Source: Bryobacteraceae bacterium
GTDB lineage: Bacteria > Acidobacteriota > Terriglobia > Bryobacterales > Bryobacteraceae
NCBI GenBank assembly: GCA_025056865.1
Contig: JANWVO010000002.1
Location: forward strand, 62,001-126,000
Length of the DNA stretch: 64,000 nt
Direction: 5' to 3'
Part shown: positions 8,731-19,263 of the stretch, piece by piece
Layout: the number at the start of each line of letters is the position of its first letter
How positions within the stretch are numbered: position 1 is the stretch's first letter
Notes under the pieces: generated by a model
What the model was told of the DNA's origin: nothing
What the model saw: the letters and a program-made list of their open reading frames with translations, nothing else
Database searches by the model: none
Position numbers and translations under genes: made by a program

Positions 8731-10020
8731 ATGATCCTCGAAGCCACGAAGCCCGGCCATGATCCGGCCCTGGAACGCGAGTTCAATCCATGGCTGGCCG
8801 CCGAGGCACGCTTCAATGAGGCCGCCGCGTTGCTCGGCCTGGATGAAGGACTCCAGAAGGTCCTTCGGACTCCCACGATGGAGGTCACGGTTTACATCCC
8901 CGTGCAGATGGACGACGGAAGGCTGGAAGTCTTCACCGGCTTCCGCGTGCAGCATTCGCTGGCCCGCGGACCGGCCAAGGGAGGCATCCGTTTCGCCCCG
9001 GACGTGACGCTGGACGAGGTGCGCGCGCTGGCGGCATGGATGACCTGGAAGTGCGCCGTCGTCAACATCCCCTTCGGCGGAGGCAAGGGAGGCGTCATCT
9101 GCGATCCTTCGGTGCTGAGCCAGGGAGAGTTGGAGCGCATCACGCGCCGCTACACGGCCGACATCATCGAGATCCTCGGGCCGGAGCGCGACGTGCCGGC
9201 GCCCGACATGAACACGAACGAGCAGACGATGGCGTGGATCATGGACACGTATTCCATGCACAAGCGGACTACGGTCACCGCCGTCGTCACCGGCAAGCCG
9301 CTCGACCTGGGCGGCTCGCGCGGCCGCAGCGCCGCCACTGGCCGCGGCTGCCTGTTCGTGACGCTCCAGGCGCTGCGCAAGTTCCACATCGAGCCGTCGG
9401 AGACCACCGTCGTGGTGCAGGGCTTCGGCAATGTGGGAGGCCACGCCGCCAGGCTGATGCACAAGGCGGGCATGAAGATCATCGCCATCATTGAATATGA
9501 CGGGGCCATTTACAACCCGAAGGGGATCGACCCTGTGGCGGTGGAAGCGCACCGCAAGGCCACCGGCTCCATCACGCACTTCCCCGGCGCGGAAGACATC
9601 GACCGCGAAGAGGCCATGTTCCTGCCCTGCGACGTGCTGGTGCCGGCGGCCAAGGAGAACGTGATCCATTCGCGCAACGCGCACAGGATCAACGCGAGGA
9701 TCATCTGCGAAGGCGCCAACGGGCCGACGACGGCGGAAGCCGACCGGATCCTTCAGGAGAAGGGCGTCTTCGTCATTCCCGACATCCTGGCCAACGCCGG
9801 CGGCGTGACGGTGAGCTACTTCGAGTGGGTGCAGGACCGCCAGGGCTTCTTCTGGAACGAGCAGCTCGTCAACGGGCGGCTGGAGGAGATCATGGTGAAC
9901 GCCTTCCGCGACGTGGTCTCCTACGCCGAGCGGCACAAGGTGCACAACCGCTGCGCGGCGTACATGCTGGCGCTGGATCGCGTGGCTTTTGCCATCAAAC
10001 TGCGCGGCATTTACGCTTGA
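8731..10020 (+). CDS. gdhA: Glu/Leu/Phe/Val dehydrogenase (glutamate dehydrogenase)
   Basis: Cytoplasmic NAD(P)-dependent glutamate dehydrogenase of 429 residues, interconverting glutamate and 2-oxoglutarate plus ammonia. The substrate domain shows GPAKGGIRF (K83), MTWKCAVV (K107) and [10 protein letters not shown] (K119), then PAPDMNT; the coenzyme domain begins [15 protein letters not shown], and ICEGANGP follows. GGAGG lies 10 bp before the ATG. Length matches the hexameric 410-450-residue class. Cofactor preference cannot be decided by eye. MutS starts immediately after the stop, or overlaps it if an earlier start is used. Confidence 0.96.
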   Translation: MILEATKPGHDPALEREFNPWLAAEARFNEAAALLGLDEGLQKVLRTPTMEVTVYIPVQMDDGRLEVFTGFRVQHSLARGPAKGGIRFAPDVTLDEVRALAAWMTWKCAVVNIPFGGGKGGVICDPSVLSQGELERITRRYTADIIEILGPERDVPAPDMNTNEQTMAWIMDTYSMHKRTTVTAVVTGKPLDLGGSRGRSAATGRGCLFVTLQALRKFHIEPSETTVVVQGFGNVGGHAARLMHKAGMKIIAIIEYDGAIYNPKGIDPVAVEAHRKATGSITHFPGAEDIDREEAMFLPCDVLVPAAKENVIHSRNAHRINARIICEGANGPTTAEADRILQEKGVFVIPDILANAGGVTVSYFEWVQDRQGFFWNEQLVNGRLEEIMVNAFRDVVSYAERHKVHNRCAAYMLALDRVAFAIKLRGIYA

Positions 10021-10024
10021 TAGT

Positions 10025-12628
10025 GTGGCCCAGGAACCGGCGACGCCGCTGATGCGGCAGTACCATGCGGCGAAGCAGCAGGCGCCCGGCGCGCTGCTGT
10101 TTTTCCGCCTCGGGGACTTCTACGAGCTCTTCTACGAAGACGCCATCCTTGCCGCGCGCGAGCTGGAAATCACGCTCACCTCGCGCAACAAGGACCGCGG
10201 CGAGCCCGTGCCGATGTGCGGCGTTCCGGCGCATGCGGCGGAAAACTACATCGCGCGGCTCATCCAGAAGGGCTACCGCGTGGCCATCTGCGAGCAGATG
10301 GAAGACCCGCGGTTCGCGAAGAAGCTGGTGCGCCGCGAGATCACGCGCATCGTCACGCCGGGCACGGTGACCGAGGCGGCGCTGCTGGAGGCGTCGCAGA
10401 ACAACTACCTGGCCGCGCTGGTGCGGCGGCGGGATGAAGCGGGACTCGCCTGGGTGGACGTTTCCACGGGCGAGTTCCGCGCCACCGAGATTCCCTTTGC
10501 GGAAGCCGCCGCCGCGCTCGAGCAGCTCGACGCCCGCGAACTGCTGGCCGCCGAGCCGGAACAGGCTCCAAAGGGGCGCTGGGCGGTGACCGCGGTCGAG
10601 GCGTGGACGTTCGAGCCCGCCCACGCCGAGCGGCTCCTGCTGGACCACTTCCGGCTGCTCGCGCTGGATGGCTGCGGGCTGGCCGGACGGCGACTCGCGA
10701 CGGGCGCGGCGGGCGCAATCCTGGCATACCTGCGCGAGACGCAGAAGTCTGCGCTCGACCACCTGGACCGGCCCGTTTACTTCGACCGCGCGGGCGCGAT
10801 GATGCTGGACGCGGTGACGGTGCGGAACCTCGAGCTTGTCGAGCCGCTGTTCACCGCCGACGCCGGCGGCGGGCGCGAGGCCACGCTGCTGCATGTCATC
10901 GACCGCACCTGCACGGGCATGGGCGCCCGGCTGCTGCGCAAGCGGCTGCTGCGGCCTTCGCTCGACCGGGCGGAGATCGAGGCGCGGCTCGACGCCGTCG
11001 AATGGCTGGCGCGCGCCACCATCCAGCGCGCGAAGCTGCGCGACGTGCTCGGCCGGATGCTGGATCTCGAGCGCCTGCTGGCGCGCATCAGCGTCGGCAC
11101 GGCAAGCCCGCGCGACCTGCTCGGGCTGGGCCGCACGCTGGCCTGCGTGCCCGAGCTGCGGCCGTTGCTGTCCGGCGCCCCGCCGCAGAAGCTGGCCGGG
11201 GCGGCCGCGGCCCTGGACGACGTGGCGGAACTGCGCGACCGGATCCTTGCTGCCATCTCGGAGAACGCGCCGGCCAATCCGGCCGACGGCGGCGTGATCC
11301 GCAGCGGCTACAGCGCGGAGCTGGACGAGCTGCGCCACCTGGCCACGCACTCGCGCCAGATCATCGCCGCCATCGAGGCGCGCGAGAGGCAGCGCACCGG
11401 GATCGCGTCGCTGAAAGTCCGCTTCAACAACGTCTTCGGCTTCTACATCGAGATCTCGAAGGCCAACCTCCACCTGGCGCCGCCGGACTATGAGCGGAAG
11501 CAGACGCTGGTGAATGCCGAGCGCTTCACCACGCCGGAGCTGAAGGAGCTGGAGGCGAAGGTGCTCGACGCCGAGGAGCGGGCCCTCGATCTCGAACGCA
11601 CCATTCTTGCCGCGCTGCGCGCCGAAGCGGCCGCGGCCGCGCCGCGGGTGCGCGTCACCGCCGCTGCCGTCGCCGAGATCGACTTCTACTGCGCGCTGGC
11701 GGAAACGGCCGTGGAACGGCGCTATTCGAGGCCCCGCTTCTCCGAAACGGGAGAGATGAAAATTGTCGCGGGCCGTCATCCGGTGATCGAGAAGCTGGCC
11801 GAGGCCGAAGCCGGCCACTTCATCCCGAACGATCTCTATCTGGACCGCGGCGCGCATCGCATGGCGCTGATCACAGGGCCGAACATGGGCGGCAAGTCCA
11901 CTTACCTGCGGCAGGCGGCGCTGATCGCCGTGATGGCGCAGATGGGCTCCTTCGTGCCGGCCACGGAAGCGGTGCTGCCCGTCATCGACCGCGTGTTCAC
12001 GCGCATCGGCGCCAGCGACAACCTCGCGCGCGGGCGTTCCACGTTCATGGTGGAGATGACGGAAACGGCCGTGATCCTCAACTCGGCCACCGAGAGAAGC
12101 CTGATTGTTCTGGACGAAATCGGCCGCGGCACGGCCACCTACGATGGGCTGGCGCTGGCCTGGGCGGTGCTCGAATACATCCACGACCGCATCGGCGCCT
12201 ACACCCTGTTTGCCACGCACTATCACGAGCTGACCGAGCTGGCCGGCCGGCTCGACGGCGTGGTGAACCTGCATGTGTCGGTGAAGGAATCGGGCGACCA
12301 GCTCATCTTCCTCCGCAAGGTGGAGCCGGGCTGCGCCGACCGCAGCTACGGCATCGAAGTGGCGCGGCTGGCCGCTCTGCCGCCGGAGGTGATCGAGCGG
12401 GCGCGCGAGATCCTGGCGCTGCACGAGAAGAAGGAAGAGACGGTGAGCGAGGAGCTCGAGGCGCCGAAACGCAGAAAAGGCTCCGGCCCGGCGCTTCAGA
12501 TCCGCCTGTTCGAGCCGGTGGGCTGGCAGATCGCCGAGCGGATCCGGCAGCTCGACATCGACAACCTGCGCCCGGTGGAAGCCCTGAAGCTGCTCGCCGA
12601 GCTCAAGGAAGAGCTCGGCAGAGGCTGA
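10025..12628 (+). CDS. mutS: DNA mismatch repair protein MutS
   Basis: Mismatch-recognition ATPase, 867 residues from the GTG at 10025. The mismatch-binding wedge is F32-Y33-E34 in RLGDFYELFYEDA. The connector and lever domains follow, then Walker A TGPNMGGKST (from about 617), Walker B VLDEIGRGT, and the ABC signature region around SDNLARGRSTFMVEM. The C-terminus (about 790-867) is a helical dimerisation region. An in-frame ATG at 9989 would overlap glutamate dehydrogenase by 32 bp; no start has a strong ribosome site. mutL is not in the window. The linkage to gdhA is probably incidental. Confidence 0.96.
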   Translation: MAQEPATPLMRQYHAAKQQAPGALLFFRLGDFYELFYEDAILAARELEITLTSRNKDRGEPVPMCGVPAHAAENYIARLIQKGYRVAICEQMEDPRFAKKLVRREITRIVTPGTVTEAALLEASQNNYLAALVRRRDEAGLAWVDVSTGEFRATEIPFAEAAAALEQLDARELLAAEPEQAPKGRWAVTAVEAWTFEPAHAERLLLDHFRLLALDGCGLAGRRLATGAAGAILAYLRETQKSALDHLDRPVYFDRAGAMMLDAVTVRNLELVEPLFTADAGGGREATLLHVIDRTCTGMGARLLRKRLLRPSLDRAEIEARLDAVEWLARATIQRAKLRDVLGRMLDLERLLARISVGTASPRDLLGLGRTLACVPELRPLLSGAPPQKLAGAAAALDDVAELRDRILAAISENAPANPADGGVIRSGYSAELDELRHLATHSRQIIAAIEARERQRTGIASLKVRFNNVFGFYIEISKANLHLAPPDYERKQTLVNAERFTTPELKELEAKVLDAEERALDLERTILAALRAEAAAAAPRVRVTAAAVAEIDFYCALAETAVERRYSRPRFSETGEMKIVAGRHPVIEKLAEAEAGHFIPNDLYLDRGAHRMALITGPNMGGKSTYLRQAALIAVMAQMGSFVPATEAVLPVIDRVFTRIGASDNLARGRSTFMVEMTETAVILNSATERSLIVLDEIGRGTATYDGLALAWAVLEYIHDRIGAYTLFATHYHELTELAGRLDGVVNLHVSVKESGDQLIFLRKVEPGCADRSYGIEVARLAALPPEVIERAREILALHEKKEETVSEELEAPKRRKGSGPALQIRLFEPVGWQIAERIRQLDIDNLRPVEALKLLAELKEELGRG

Positions 12629-12634
12629 GAAGCT

Positions 12635-14473
12635 CTAGCGCCCGCCGGGAGCCGGCAGCCAGGCGGGCGGGGCGGCGAAGCGGAGCACGGGGTAGACGTC
12701 CTTGTCCGGCTCGTGGTACGGCGAGCGCTGGTACAGCCAAAGCAGCCGGGCCCGCGGATTGCCGGCGAAGGAGGCGTCGGCGGCGATCTTTTCTTCGAAT
12801 TCGCGCTTCAATTGCGGATCCGCTTCGAGCATTTTTCTCGCAAAAGGCTCGAAAACAAAATCACTGAAGTATTCCTTCTGCTCAAAAATGGGCAGGAAAA
12901 ATCCCCAGCGCAGGGCCGAGTCCGGCGCCTCCGGCTCCAGCAGGTGCATCGCCGCCCTGCCGGCGCGCTGCGCTACCGGCACGTAGACGCTGCCTGCGGG
13001 AAGGGTGCGCCGGACGCGCACCGGCCGCGTGCGGAAGCCGGCGACGCGGAAGCGCCCCTCGAAAGGCGCGGCCGCAAATTTCACGTCCTCGAACCGCACC
13101 GTATCGAACTCGCCTTCCACAGGCCGGGCGAGGGGGATCATTTCCACGCCGTGCAGCCGGAGCAGTTCGATGATCTCGCCCCACTCCCGCGGCACGGCGT
13201 AACCGTGGGGCGCGGGCGGGGCGACGCGGGGCTCGAGCGTCCGCACAATCCGCGCCGGCGTGTCGAGCTTCTCCGCGGCATACCGGATGACCATGCCGCC
13301 GCTGACGGGGCTGGAAACCTGTTCCGTCCGCAGCCCGCGCAGCGTGTAGGGCTCGCCTTCGCCCGACGGCGCGCCTTCCAGGAAGACAGCCTCGCCGGGC
13401 CGGACCGCGGCCTGCATCCGGTCCGCCTCGCCCGAGGCGCGCCGCAGCGCGGAACCCTGCGCGGCGGCGATTTCCAGCGCCGCCTGCATCACGTCGTAAT
13501 GCGCCCACGCCCGCGTGCGGAAGCTCTTGAGGCTGTGTGTTTCCACGAGCAGCGCGGCGCGGTTCTGCGCCGCCGCATACCCGGTGGAGTAGCGCGGCGT
13601 GGCGTTCATCGCGGCCAGCGCCTTCCCTCCTGCGGCGCGCCCCTCGATGTAGAAGCCCGGCACGTGGCCCAGCGATTCGAGCCGCCGGAACAATTCCGGC
13701 AGGAACTGTTCTTTGACCCAGCGGCCCACCGGAGGGGCGATGTCCTGTCCGGTATGCGCGGCGAAGGTGGCGTCATACTGCGTGTCGCCGCCGTCGGTGA
13801 CGTGGTTGTCGATGAGCAGGTCCGGGAGCCACGCGTTGTACATCCGCAGCCACGCGCGCATCTCGGGCGTGTCGGCCTTCATGTAGTCGCGGTTCAGGTT
13901 CAGCCGCCGCGCGGTGACCCGGAAGCCCATCTGCGCCGGGCCGTTCTCGTTGATGCGGTTCCAGGGGGAGACGCGCTCATGGCCGTCGGGGTTGAAGACG
14001 GGGATCGAGAGGATGATCACCGAGTCGAGCAGATGGGCGAGGCGCCGCGTCACGAGAACGTCGCGCAGCAGCATCATGGCCGCGTCCTTGCCGCCGTTTT
14101 CTCCGGGGTGGATGCCGTTCTGAAGCAGGACGACCGGCTTGCCCGAGCGCCGCGCCGCCTGCGGCGTGAAGGCGCGGTCCCGGCTGGCAACGAACAGGGA
14201 AATCGGGCGCCCCTCGCTGGAGCGCCCGATCTCGGCGAGGCGCGCGAAAGGAGAGGCCGCCGCCAGGCGCGAATAAAAGCCGACGGCTTCCCCGTAGGAT
14301 CCCGTTTCGCGGAAATCCGTCTTTTCCGCGTGCGTGCGCCACCGGGGCGCGGCCGCGGCCGTGCTCTCGGCCAGCGACCGCGCCGCGCGCATCGCCGGCG
14401 TCTCGGCCAGCGATGCGGGCGGCATGGGAGACAGGGCAGAAGCCTGAAGAAGAAGCGCGCAAAGCCAGACCAT
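12635..14473 (-). CDS. Secreted M14-family zinc carboxypeptidase
   Basis: Metallopeptidase of 612 residues with a signal peptide (MVWLCALLLQASALS). Zinc ligands are visible as QNGIHPGENGG (H122, E125) and the third His in LLIDNHVTDGG (H224). NPDGHERV and LNLNRDYMKAD are typical of the family, and VETHSLKS supplies the likely catalytic Glu. About 300 residues follow the peptidase domain and look beta-rich; I cannot name them. It is convergent with mutS (6 bp apart) and 42 bp downstream of the Gfo/Idh/MocA gene, so the two minus genes may be co-transcribed. A second M14 gene lies at 56969. Confidence 0.9.
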   Translation of the reverse strand: MVWLCALLLQASALSPMPPASLAETPAMRAARSLAESTAAAAPRWRTHAEKTDFRETGSYGEAVGFYSRLAAASPFARLAEIGRSSEGRPISLFVASRDRAFTPQAARRSGKPVVLLQNGIHPGENGGKDAAMMLLRDVLVTRRLAHLLDSVIILSIPVFNPDGHERVSPWNRINENGPAQMGFRVTARRLNLNRDYMKADTPEMRAWLRMYNAWLPDLLIDNHVTDGGDTQYDATFAAHTGQDIAPPVGRWVKEQFLPELFRRLESLGHVPGFYIEGRAAGGKALAAMNATPRYSTGYAAAQNRAALLVETHSLKSFRTRAWAHYDVMQAALEIAAAQGSALRRASGEADRMQAAVRPGEAVFLEGAPSGEGEPYTLRGLRTEQVSSPVSGGMVIRYAAEKLDTPARIVRTLEPRVAPPAPHGYAVPREWGEIIELLRLHGVEMIPLARPVEGEFDTVRFEDVKFAAAPFEGRFRVAGFRTRPVRVRRTLPAGSVYVPVAQRAGRAAMHLLEPEAPDSALRWGFFLPIFEQKEYFSDFVFEPFARKMLEADPQLKREFEEKIAADASFAGNPRARLLWLYQRSPYHEPDKDVYPVLRFAAPPAWLPAPGGR

Positions 14474-14515
14474 CTTCCTCAGGCTAGCAACAGCCCGGAT
14501 GCCGGCAGGGCGGGA

Positions 14516-15982
14516 TCACACCTGCGGCGGTTCCCAGCCTTTGCGGTAGGCGCGCACGAGATACTCGTTCGCCTTCTCATCGTTGGTGAAGCGGCCCGCC
14601 GCTGCGTCGTATTTCAGCCTGCGGCCGGCGCGGAGCGCGGCGCCCCAGAGGCAGACGGTCTCGGAAATCTCCCACGCATGCGTGAAAGCGCCGGGCGACG
14701 GCTCGCCGCCGCGGCAGGCGTTGGCGAACAGGTCGGCTACGTTGGGGCGTTGCGGCTGCTGCGCGGCCTCCTGCGGCTTCTTCCCGGACGCATACAGCAC
14801 CGGCTTCTCCACCCGGAAGCCGGAGACGATGACGCCTTTGTCTCCGCGGAACATCATGCCTTCGGCGGGCAGCTCTTCGAGGCCCGTCTCGTCGGGCGGG
14901 AACGGCTTCATGCCGCCGTCATACCAGAAGAGATCCACGGCCCCCCGTGCGGATGTCCTGGGAAACCGGATGCGCGTGACCGAGGCCGACGGGAACGAGA
15001 AATCGTTGGCGATGCGCGACGCCGCCGTGCCGTCGAAGCGGCAGTGGTGCGAGCGGAGCGGCTCGATCAGATCGGGCGCGCCAAGCCGGAGCGTGCGGAA
15101 GACGCTCCACAGCGAGTAGATGCCCATGTCGGCGAGCGTGCCGCCGCCGAAGTCGTACCAGCCGCGGAACACCATGTGCGTGTAGCAGGGATGATAGGGC
15201 CGCTCTTTCTCGGGGCCGAGCCACAGGTCCCATTCGAAGCCGCGCGGCACGGGCGGCTCGTCCTGCGGCAGTTCGACGTACTGCGGCCACACGGGCCGGT
15301 TCGTCCAGTTGTGGATTTCCCGCAGCGTCCCGATGGCGCCGGAATCGATCCACTCCTTCACCGTGCCGATGCCGTTGCCGGTGTTCCACGCGAGGAAATG
15401 CGTGGCGACGCCGGTCTTGTTTGCAGCATCGATCACCGCTCTGGCTTCGGCGAGGCGGTTCGAGATCGGCTTGTGCGTCATCACATGAAGCCTGCGGGCC
15501 ATCGCATGCAGGGCGGCGAGCCCGTGGTGATGGTCCGGCGTCATGATCCACACCGCCTGAAGATCCGTTTCCTTCGCGAACATCTCGCGGTAGTCCGTGT
15601 AGGCCCGGACCGAACCGGGCTGCCCGTAGTAGGCCTCGATGACGGCGCGCGCCACCTCGAGCCCGGCGGGGATCACAGACTCGAAGCCGGCGCCCCACTG
15701 CGGCTGGTTCAGCAGCTTGCGGATGCCCTGCAACAGGCCGGTGGGCGACCAGTCCTTGTATCCGATGGCGGAACGGCACGGGTCGCACACGGCCGTGAAA
15801 CGGAGCGCCGGGTGCTGGATGAACTGCGGCAGTTCGCGGATGGCTTCGGTGCCGCAGCCGATGAGCGCCACATGGATCTTTTCGCTGGGCGCGGGCTGCG
15901 CCGCCTGCCCCCCAATCACGTGGCGCGGCAGCAACGGAAGGGCCGAGGCGGACTGAACAAATCTGCGGCGGTCTGTTTTCAT
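14516..15982 (-). CDS. Gfo/Idh/MocA-family oxidoreductase with export signal
   Basis: NAD(P)-dependent sugar-type dehydrogenase of 488 residues. The N-terminus MKTDRRRFVQSASALPLLPR resembles a Tat signal, as is common for this family in Acidobacteria and Planctomycetes. The Rossmann fold starts IHVALIGCGTEAIREL. The family EKP-type catalytic Lys motif appears as MTHKPISNRLAEAR. AAGAGG-like AAGGAG lies 9 bp before the ATG. It is divergent from the GH106-like gene (116 bp between starts), which suggests joint control of sugar breakdown. Substrate unknown. Confidence 0.88.
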   Translation of the reverse strand: MKTDRRRFVQSASALPLLPRHVIGGQAAQPAPSEKIHVALIGCGTEAIRELPQFIQHPALRFTAVCDPCRSAIGYKDWSPTGLLQGIRKLLNQPQWGAGFESVIPAGLEVARAVIEAYYGQPGSVRAYTDYREMFAKETDLQAVWIMTPDHHHGLAALHAMARRLHVMTHKPISNRLAEARAVIDAANKTGVATHFLAWNTGNGIGTVKEWIDSGAIGTLREIHNWTNRPVWPQYVELPQDEPPVPRGFEWDLWLGPEKERPYHPCYTHMVFRGWYDFGGGTLADMGIYSLWSVFRTLRLGAPDLIEPLRSHHCRFDGTAASRIANDFSFPSASVTRIRFPRTSARGAVDLFWYDGGMKPFPPDETGLEELPAEGMMFRGDKGVIVSGFRVEKPVLYASGKKPQEAAQQPQRPNVADLFANACRGGEPSPGAFTHAWEISETVCLWGAALRAGRRLKYDAAAGRFTNDEKANEYLVRAYRKGWEPPQV

Positions 15983-16098
15983 GGATGACTGCTCCTTGCG
16001 CGGGAATCTCCTGAGCCACTCTATGGCGGCAGGGGCAGGCAGTCAAGGAGGCCGCCGCGCTGCCGCTTTGATAGGATCGGTGGCCAATGGAGGACGTC

Positions 16099-19000
16099 AT
16101 GGTCTTTTTCCGCCGCCTGTGGGTTCTGTCGGCGATCATCGCCACTCCGCTGGCGGCGGCCCAGCCCCCGCTGGAGCCGAAGGCGCTGCCGTCGGCGCAG
16201 GCCTGGACAGACGACCAGATCCGCAAGGCTTTCGCCGATCCGCCGCCCGAGTACCGGCCGATGCCGCTTTGGGTGTGGAACGACGAGATGGAGCCGGAGC
16301 GGATCCGGGAGATGCTGGAGCAGTACCGCCGGCAGGGGCTCGGCGGCGCGTTCGTGCATCCGCGCCCCGGGCTGATGACGGACTATCTGAGCCCGGAATG
16401 GTTCAGACTGTGGCGGACGGCGCTCGAGGAAGGAAAGCGCCTCGGCCTGTTCATCAATATCTACGACGAAAACTCGTACCCTTCCGGCTTCGCGGGCGGA
16501 CACGTGCCGTCGCGCGCGCCGGAAACGGCGAGCCAGTATGTGACGGTCGAGACCGGCCTGCGCGCGGCCGCCGTGTCGCCGCATCCGCAGCACCTGGCCT
16601 TTTTTGCCGCGCCGCGCGGCGATTTCGCGCAGCTCCGGCGCGTGCGCTCGCCCGCGGACGTGAAGGAGGGCGAGGAGGTGGCCGCGTTCCGCCTGCGGCG
16701 GGCCTCGGGCAACCTGTGGACCGCGGGCTTCCCGTATGTGGACCTCACCAACCCGCGCACCACCGGGCTCTTTCTGGAGACGACCTACGAAGCCTACCGG
16801 AAGGAGTTTGGAGGCGAATTCGGAAAGGCCATCCGTTGGGCGTTCACCGACGAGCCGCTCATCGCCACGGGCGGCGCCTATGACATTTCACTGCCGGCAC
16901 TGCCGCTTTCCCACGAAACGCTGGCTGCTTTCCGCAAGCGGAACGGCTACGACCTGACGGATCATCTCCCGTCGTTGTTCTGGGACACGGGCGACTGGCG
17001 CAGAGTGCGCTTCGACTACTGGCAGACGCTGCATGATGTCTGGATCGAAAGCTTCATGCGCCCTGTCTTTGAATGGTGCGACCGTCACGGCATTCAGTTC
17101 ACCGGCCACTTCATGGAGCAGGACTGGCCTTACCCGTGGCGCTCGCCCGCCGATGCCTCGCTCCATGTGTTCCAGCATGTGCCGGGCATCGACATGCTCG
17201 GCGGGCAGGAGTTGCAGCCGCACTATCTGTTCACCATCCGGCAGTCGGCGAGCGTGAGCCATCAGTTGGGGCGGCGGCTGTTCTGCGAAGCCTACGGGGT
17301 GGCAGGCTGGGACGCGACGCTCGAGCACCTGAAGCGGTTCGGCGACTGGCTGCTGGCCAACGGCGTGAATTTTGTGGATCAGCACCTCTCATTCACGACG
17401 ATTCGCGGGGCGCGCAAGCGCGACCATCCGCAGAGCTTCTCCGACGTGGCCAGTTGGTGGCGCGCCTACCGGCCGCACGCCGACCACCTGGCGCGCGTCT
17501 CCTTCCTGTCCTCCATTTCGGAAGCGCGCCACCGCGTGCTGGTCATCCATCCAACGACCACGGCGTTCCTGTACGCGCGGCGCGCGGCGCCAACGCCAGA
17601 GCTGGAGAAGATGCGCGAGAACAACGCGCGGCTGGCCCAGTTTCTGGTGGATCGCCACGTCGATTTCGACTACGGCGACGAGTACGTGCTCGAGTGGTTC
17701 GGCCGTGTGGATGGCGGGCGGCTCCATGTGGGCAAGGCCTCCTACGACGTCGTCGTGCTTTCGCATGACGTGGCCAATCTCCGGCGGCAGACGGCAGCGC
17801 TGCTGGAGTCGTGGATCCGCAGCGGCGGCGCGCTGATCTCGCTGGTTGATCCGCCCGAATACGTCGACGGACGCCCGAGTGAAGCGCTGAAGCAGTTGCG
17901 CGAAAAGGCAGGCCGCCAATGGACGCGCGTGTTCGATGAAGATGCACTGCTGGCAGCGCTGCGCGAACGCGTGCCGCCGCGCGTGGACGTGGACGCGCCG
18001 GTGGGCGTGCTTGAGCGGTTCTTGCCCAACGGAGACCGCGTGCTTTTCTTCGCCAACCACGGCACGGCGCCGCTGGCTGCCAAAGTCCGCATCAGCGGCG
18101 CGGCGGCAGTCGAGGAGTGGGACACGCTCACCGGACGCATGCGGGGCCTGGCGGTGAACAGGAATCCCCAGGGGGTGGAATTCACCCTGAACCTTCCGCC
18201 CGCGGGCGCGTTGCTGGCGGTGGCGCGGACGCAGGGATCCGGAGCCCCCGCAGCGCCAAAGCCGGAGTGGCGGCCCGTCTCCGTGTCCTCCTGGACAGCA
18301 GCGGCGGACGAGCCTAACGTGCTGGTGCTGGATTACTGCGACCTCGAGATCGGCGGCGACAAAATTCCTGACCTCAACACGTGGCAGGCGAACTGGATCC
18401 TCTGGCAGCGGCACGGATTCGAGCGGCCGGCATGGGATAACGCAGTGCAGTTCCGCCGCAACGTGCTCGACCGCCGCTTCGGGGAAGGAACAGGCTTCCG
18501 CGCCGTGTTCCGCTTCCACGTGCAGGGCGCCCCGCCCAAAGGAATGCGTCTCGCCGTCGAATCGCCCGGGCTCTACCGTGTCGCGGTAAACGGCCAGCCC
18601 GTCGACTTCTCCGCCGCTGCAAGGTGGCTGGATCCCCACCTGAGGACCGCAGCGATGGACGGGCTGGTGAAGAGCGGAGGAAACGAAATTACGCTGGAAG
18701 GACGTCCATTCGACCCACGAATGGAACTGGAAAACGTATATATTCTCGGCTCTTTTGCGCTCATTCCGGCAGAGAAAGGATTCCAGATTGCACCTGCGCG
18801 GCCGCTCTCTTTCGGCTCCTGGCAGAGCCAGGGTCGGCCCTTCTATTCGTGGTCGGCCACCTATTCGGCAAAGGTACGGATTCCGGCAGGCCACGGACGC
18901 ATGCGGGTCGCTCTCAGGGACTGGAAGGGCGCGGCGGCGGAAGTCCTGGTCAACGGCCAACCGCTCGGATGGATCGGCTGGCCTCCATACGAGACGGAGT

Positions 19001-19212
19001 TCCCGGTCAAGCCCGGCGCTGCCACGGTGGAAATCAGGGTCCACGGCACTCCGCGGAACATCTTTGGGCCGTTCCATCATCCCCAGAAGATCCGCTTCCG
19101 GGCATGGCCCAATGCGTGGGCGGAATTCCCGCCCAACCAGCCGCCGGGGAAGGCGTACGATGTGCTCGACTACGGACTGATGGCTGCGCCGATGCTTGCC
19201 ACGGCTCCCTGA
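16099..19212 (+). CDS. Secreted GH106-like glycoside hydrolase (putative alpha-L-rhamnosidase)
   Basis: Very large secreted hydrolase of 1037 residues. The ATG at 16099 is chosen because GGAGG (16089-16093) ends 5 bp before it and the signal peptide MVFFRRLWVLSAIIATPLAAA starts there; the ATG at 16087 overlaps that site. The barrel region contains RPMPLWVWNDEM, GGAFVHPRPGL and INIYDENSYPSGFAGG, the arrangement seen in GH106-like proteins. A GATase-like middle region (VLVIHPTTTAFLYARR) and C-terminal galactose-binding-like beta domains (GLYRVAVNGQPVDF, AAEVLVNGQPLGWIGWP) follow. Rhamnosidase activity is inferred only from family resemblance. Confidence 0.8.
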   Translation: MVFFRRLWVLSAIIATPLAAAQPPLEPKALPSAQAWTDDQIRKAFADPPPEYRPMPLWVWNDEMEPERIREMLEQYRRQGLGGAFVHPRPGLMTDYLSPEWFRLWRTALEEGKRLGLFINIYDENSYPSGFAGGHVPSRAPETASQYVTVETGLRAAAVSPHPQHLAFFAAPRGDFAQLRRVRSPADVKEGEEVAAFRLRRASGNLWTAGFPYVDLTNPRTTGLFLETTYEAYRKEFGGEFGKAIRWAFTDEPLIATGGAYDISLPALPLSHETLAAFRKRNGYDLTDHLPSLFWDTGDWRRVRFDYWQTLHDVWIESFMRPVFEWCDRHGIQFTGHFMEQDWPYPWRSPADASLHVFQHVPGIDMLGGQELQPHYLFTIRQSASVSHQLGRRLFCEAYGVAGWDATLEHLKRFGDWLLANGVNFVDQHLSFTTIRGARKRDHPQSFSDVASWWRAYRPHADHLARVSFLSSISEARHRVLVIHPTTTAFLYARRAAPTPELEKMRENNARLAQFLVDRHVDFDYGDEYVLEWFGRVDGGRLHVGKASYDVVVLSHDVANLRRQTAALLESWIRSGGALISLVDPPEYVDGRPSEALKQLREKAGRQWTRVFDEDALLAALRERVPPRVDVDAPVGVLERFLPNGDRVLFFANHGTAPLAAKVRISGAAAVEEWDTLTGRMRGLAVNRNPQGVEFTLNLPPAGALLAVARTQGSGAPAAPKPEWRPVSVSSWTAAADEPNVLVLDYCDLEIGGDKIPDLNTWQANWILWQRHGFERPAWDNAVQFRRNVLDRRFGEGTGFRAVFRFHVQGAPPKGMRLAVESPGLYRVAVNGQPVDFSAAARWLDPHLRTAAMDGLVKSGGNEITLEGRPFDPRMELENVYILGSFALIPAEKGFQIAPARPLSFGSWQSQGRPFYSWSATYSAKVRIPAGHGRMRVALRDWKGAAAEVLVNGQPLGWIGWPPYETEFPVKPGAATVEIRVHGTPRNIFGPFHHPQKIRFRAWPNAWAEFPPNQPPGKAYDVLDYGLMAAPMLATAP

Positions 19213-19263
19213 GTGAAAAACCGGGTTTTCCCCGGCATCCTCAGGGCGTACAATGGGGACGCA

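Noticed and set aside
12713-15988. 1091-codon plus-strand open frame opposite the M14 and Gfo/Idh/MocA genes
   Set aside because: Shadow frame; both minus-strand genes show full motifs and good starts.
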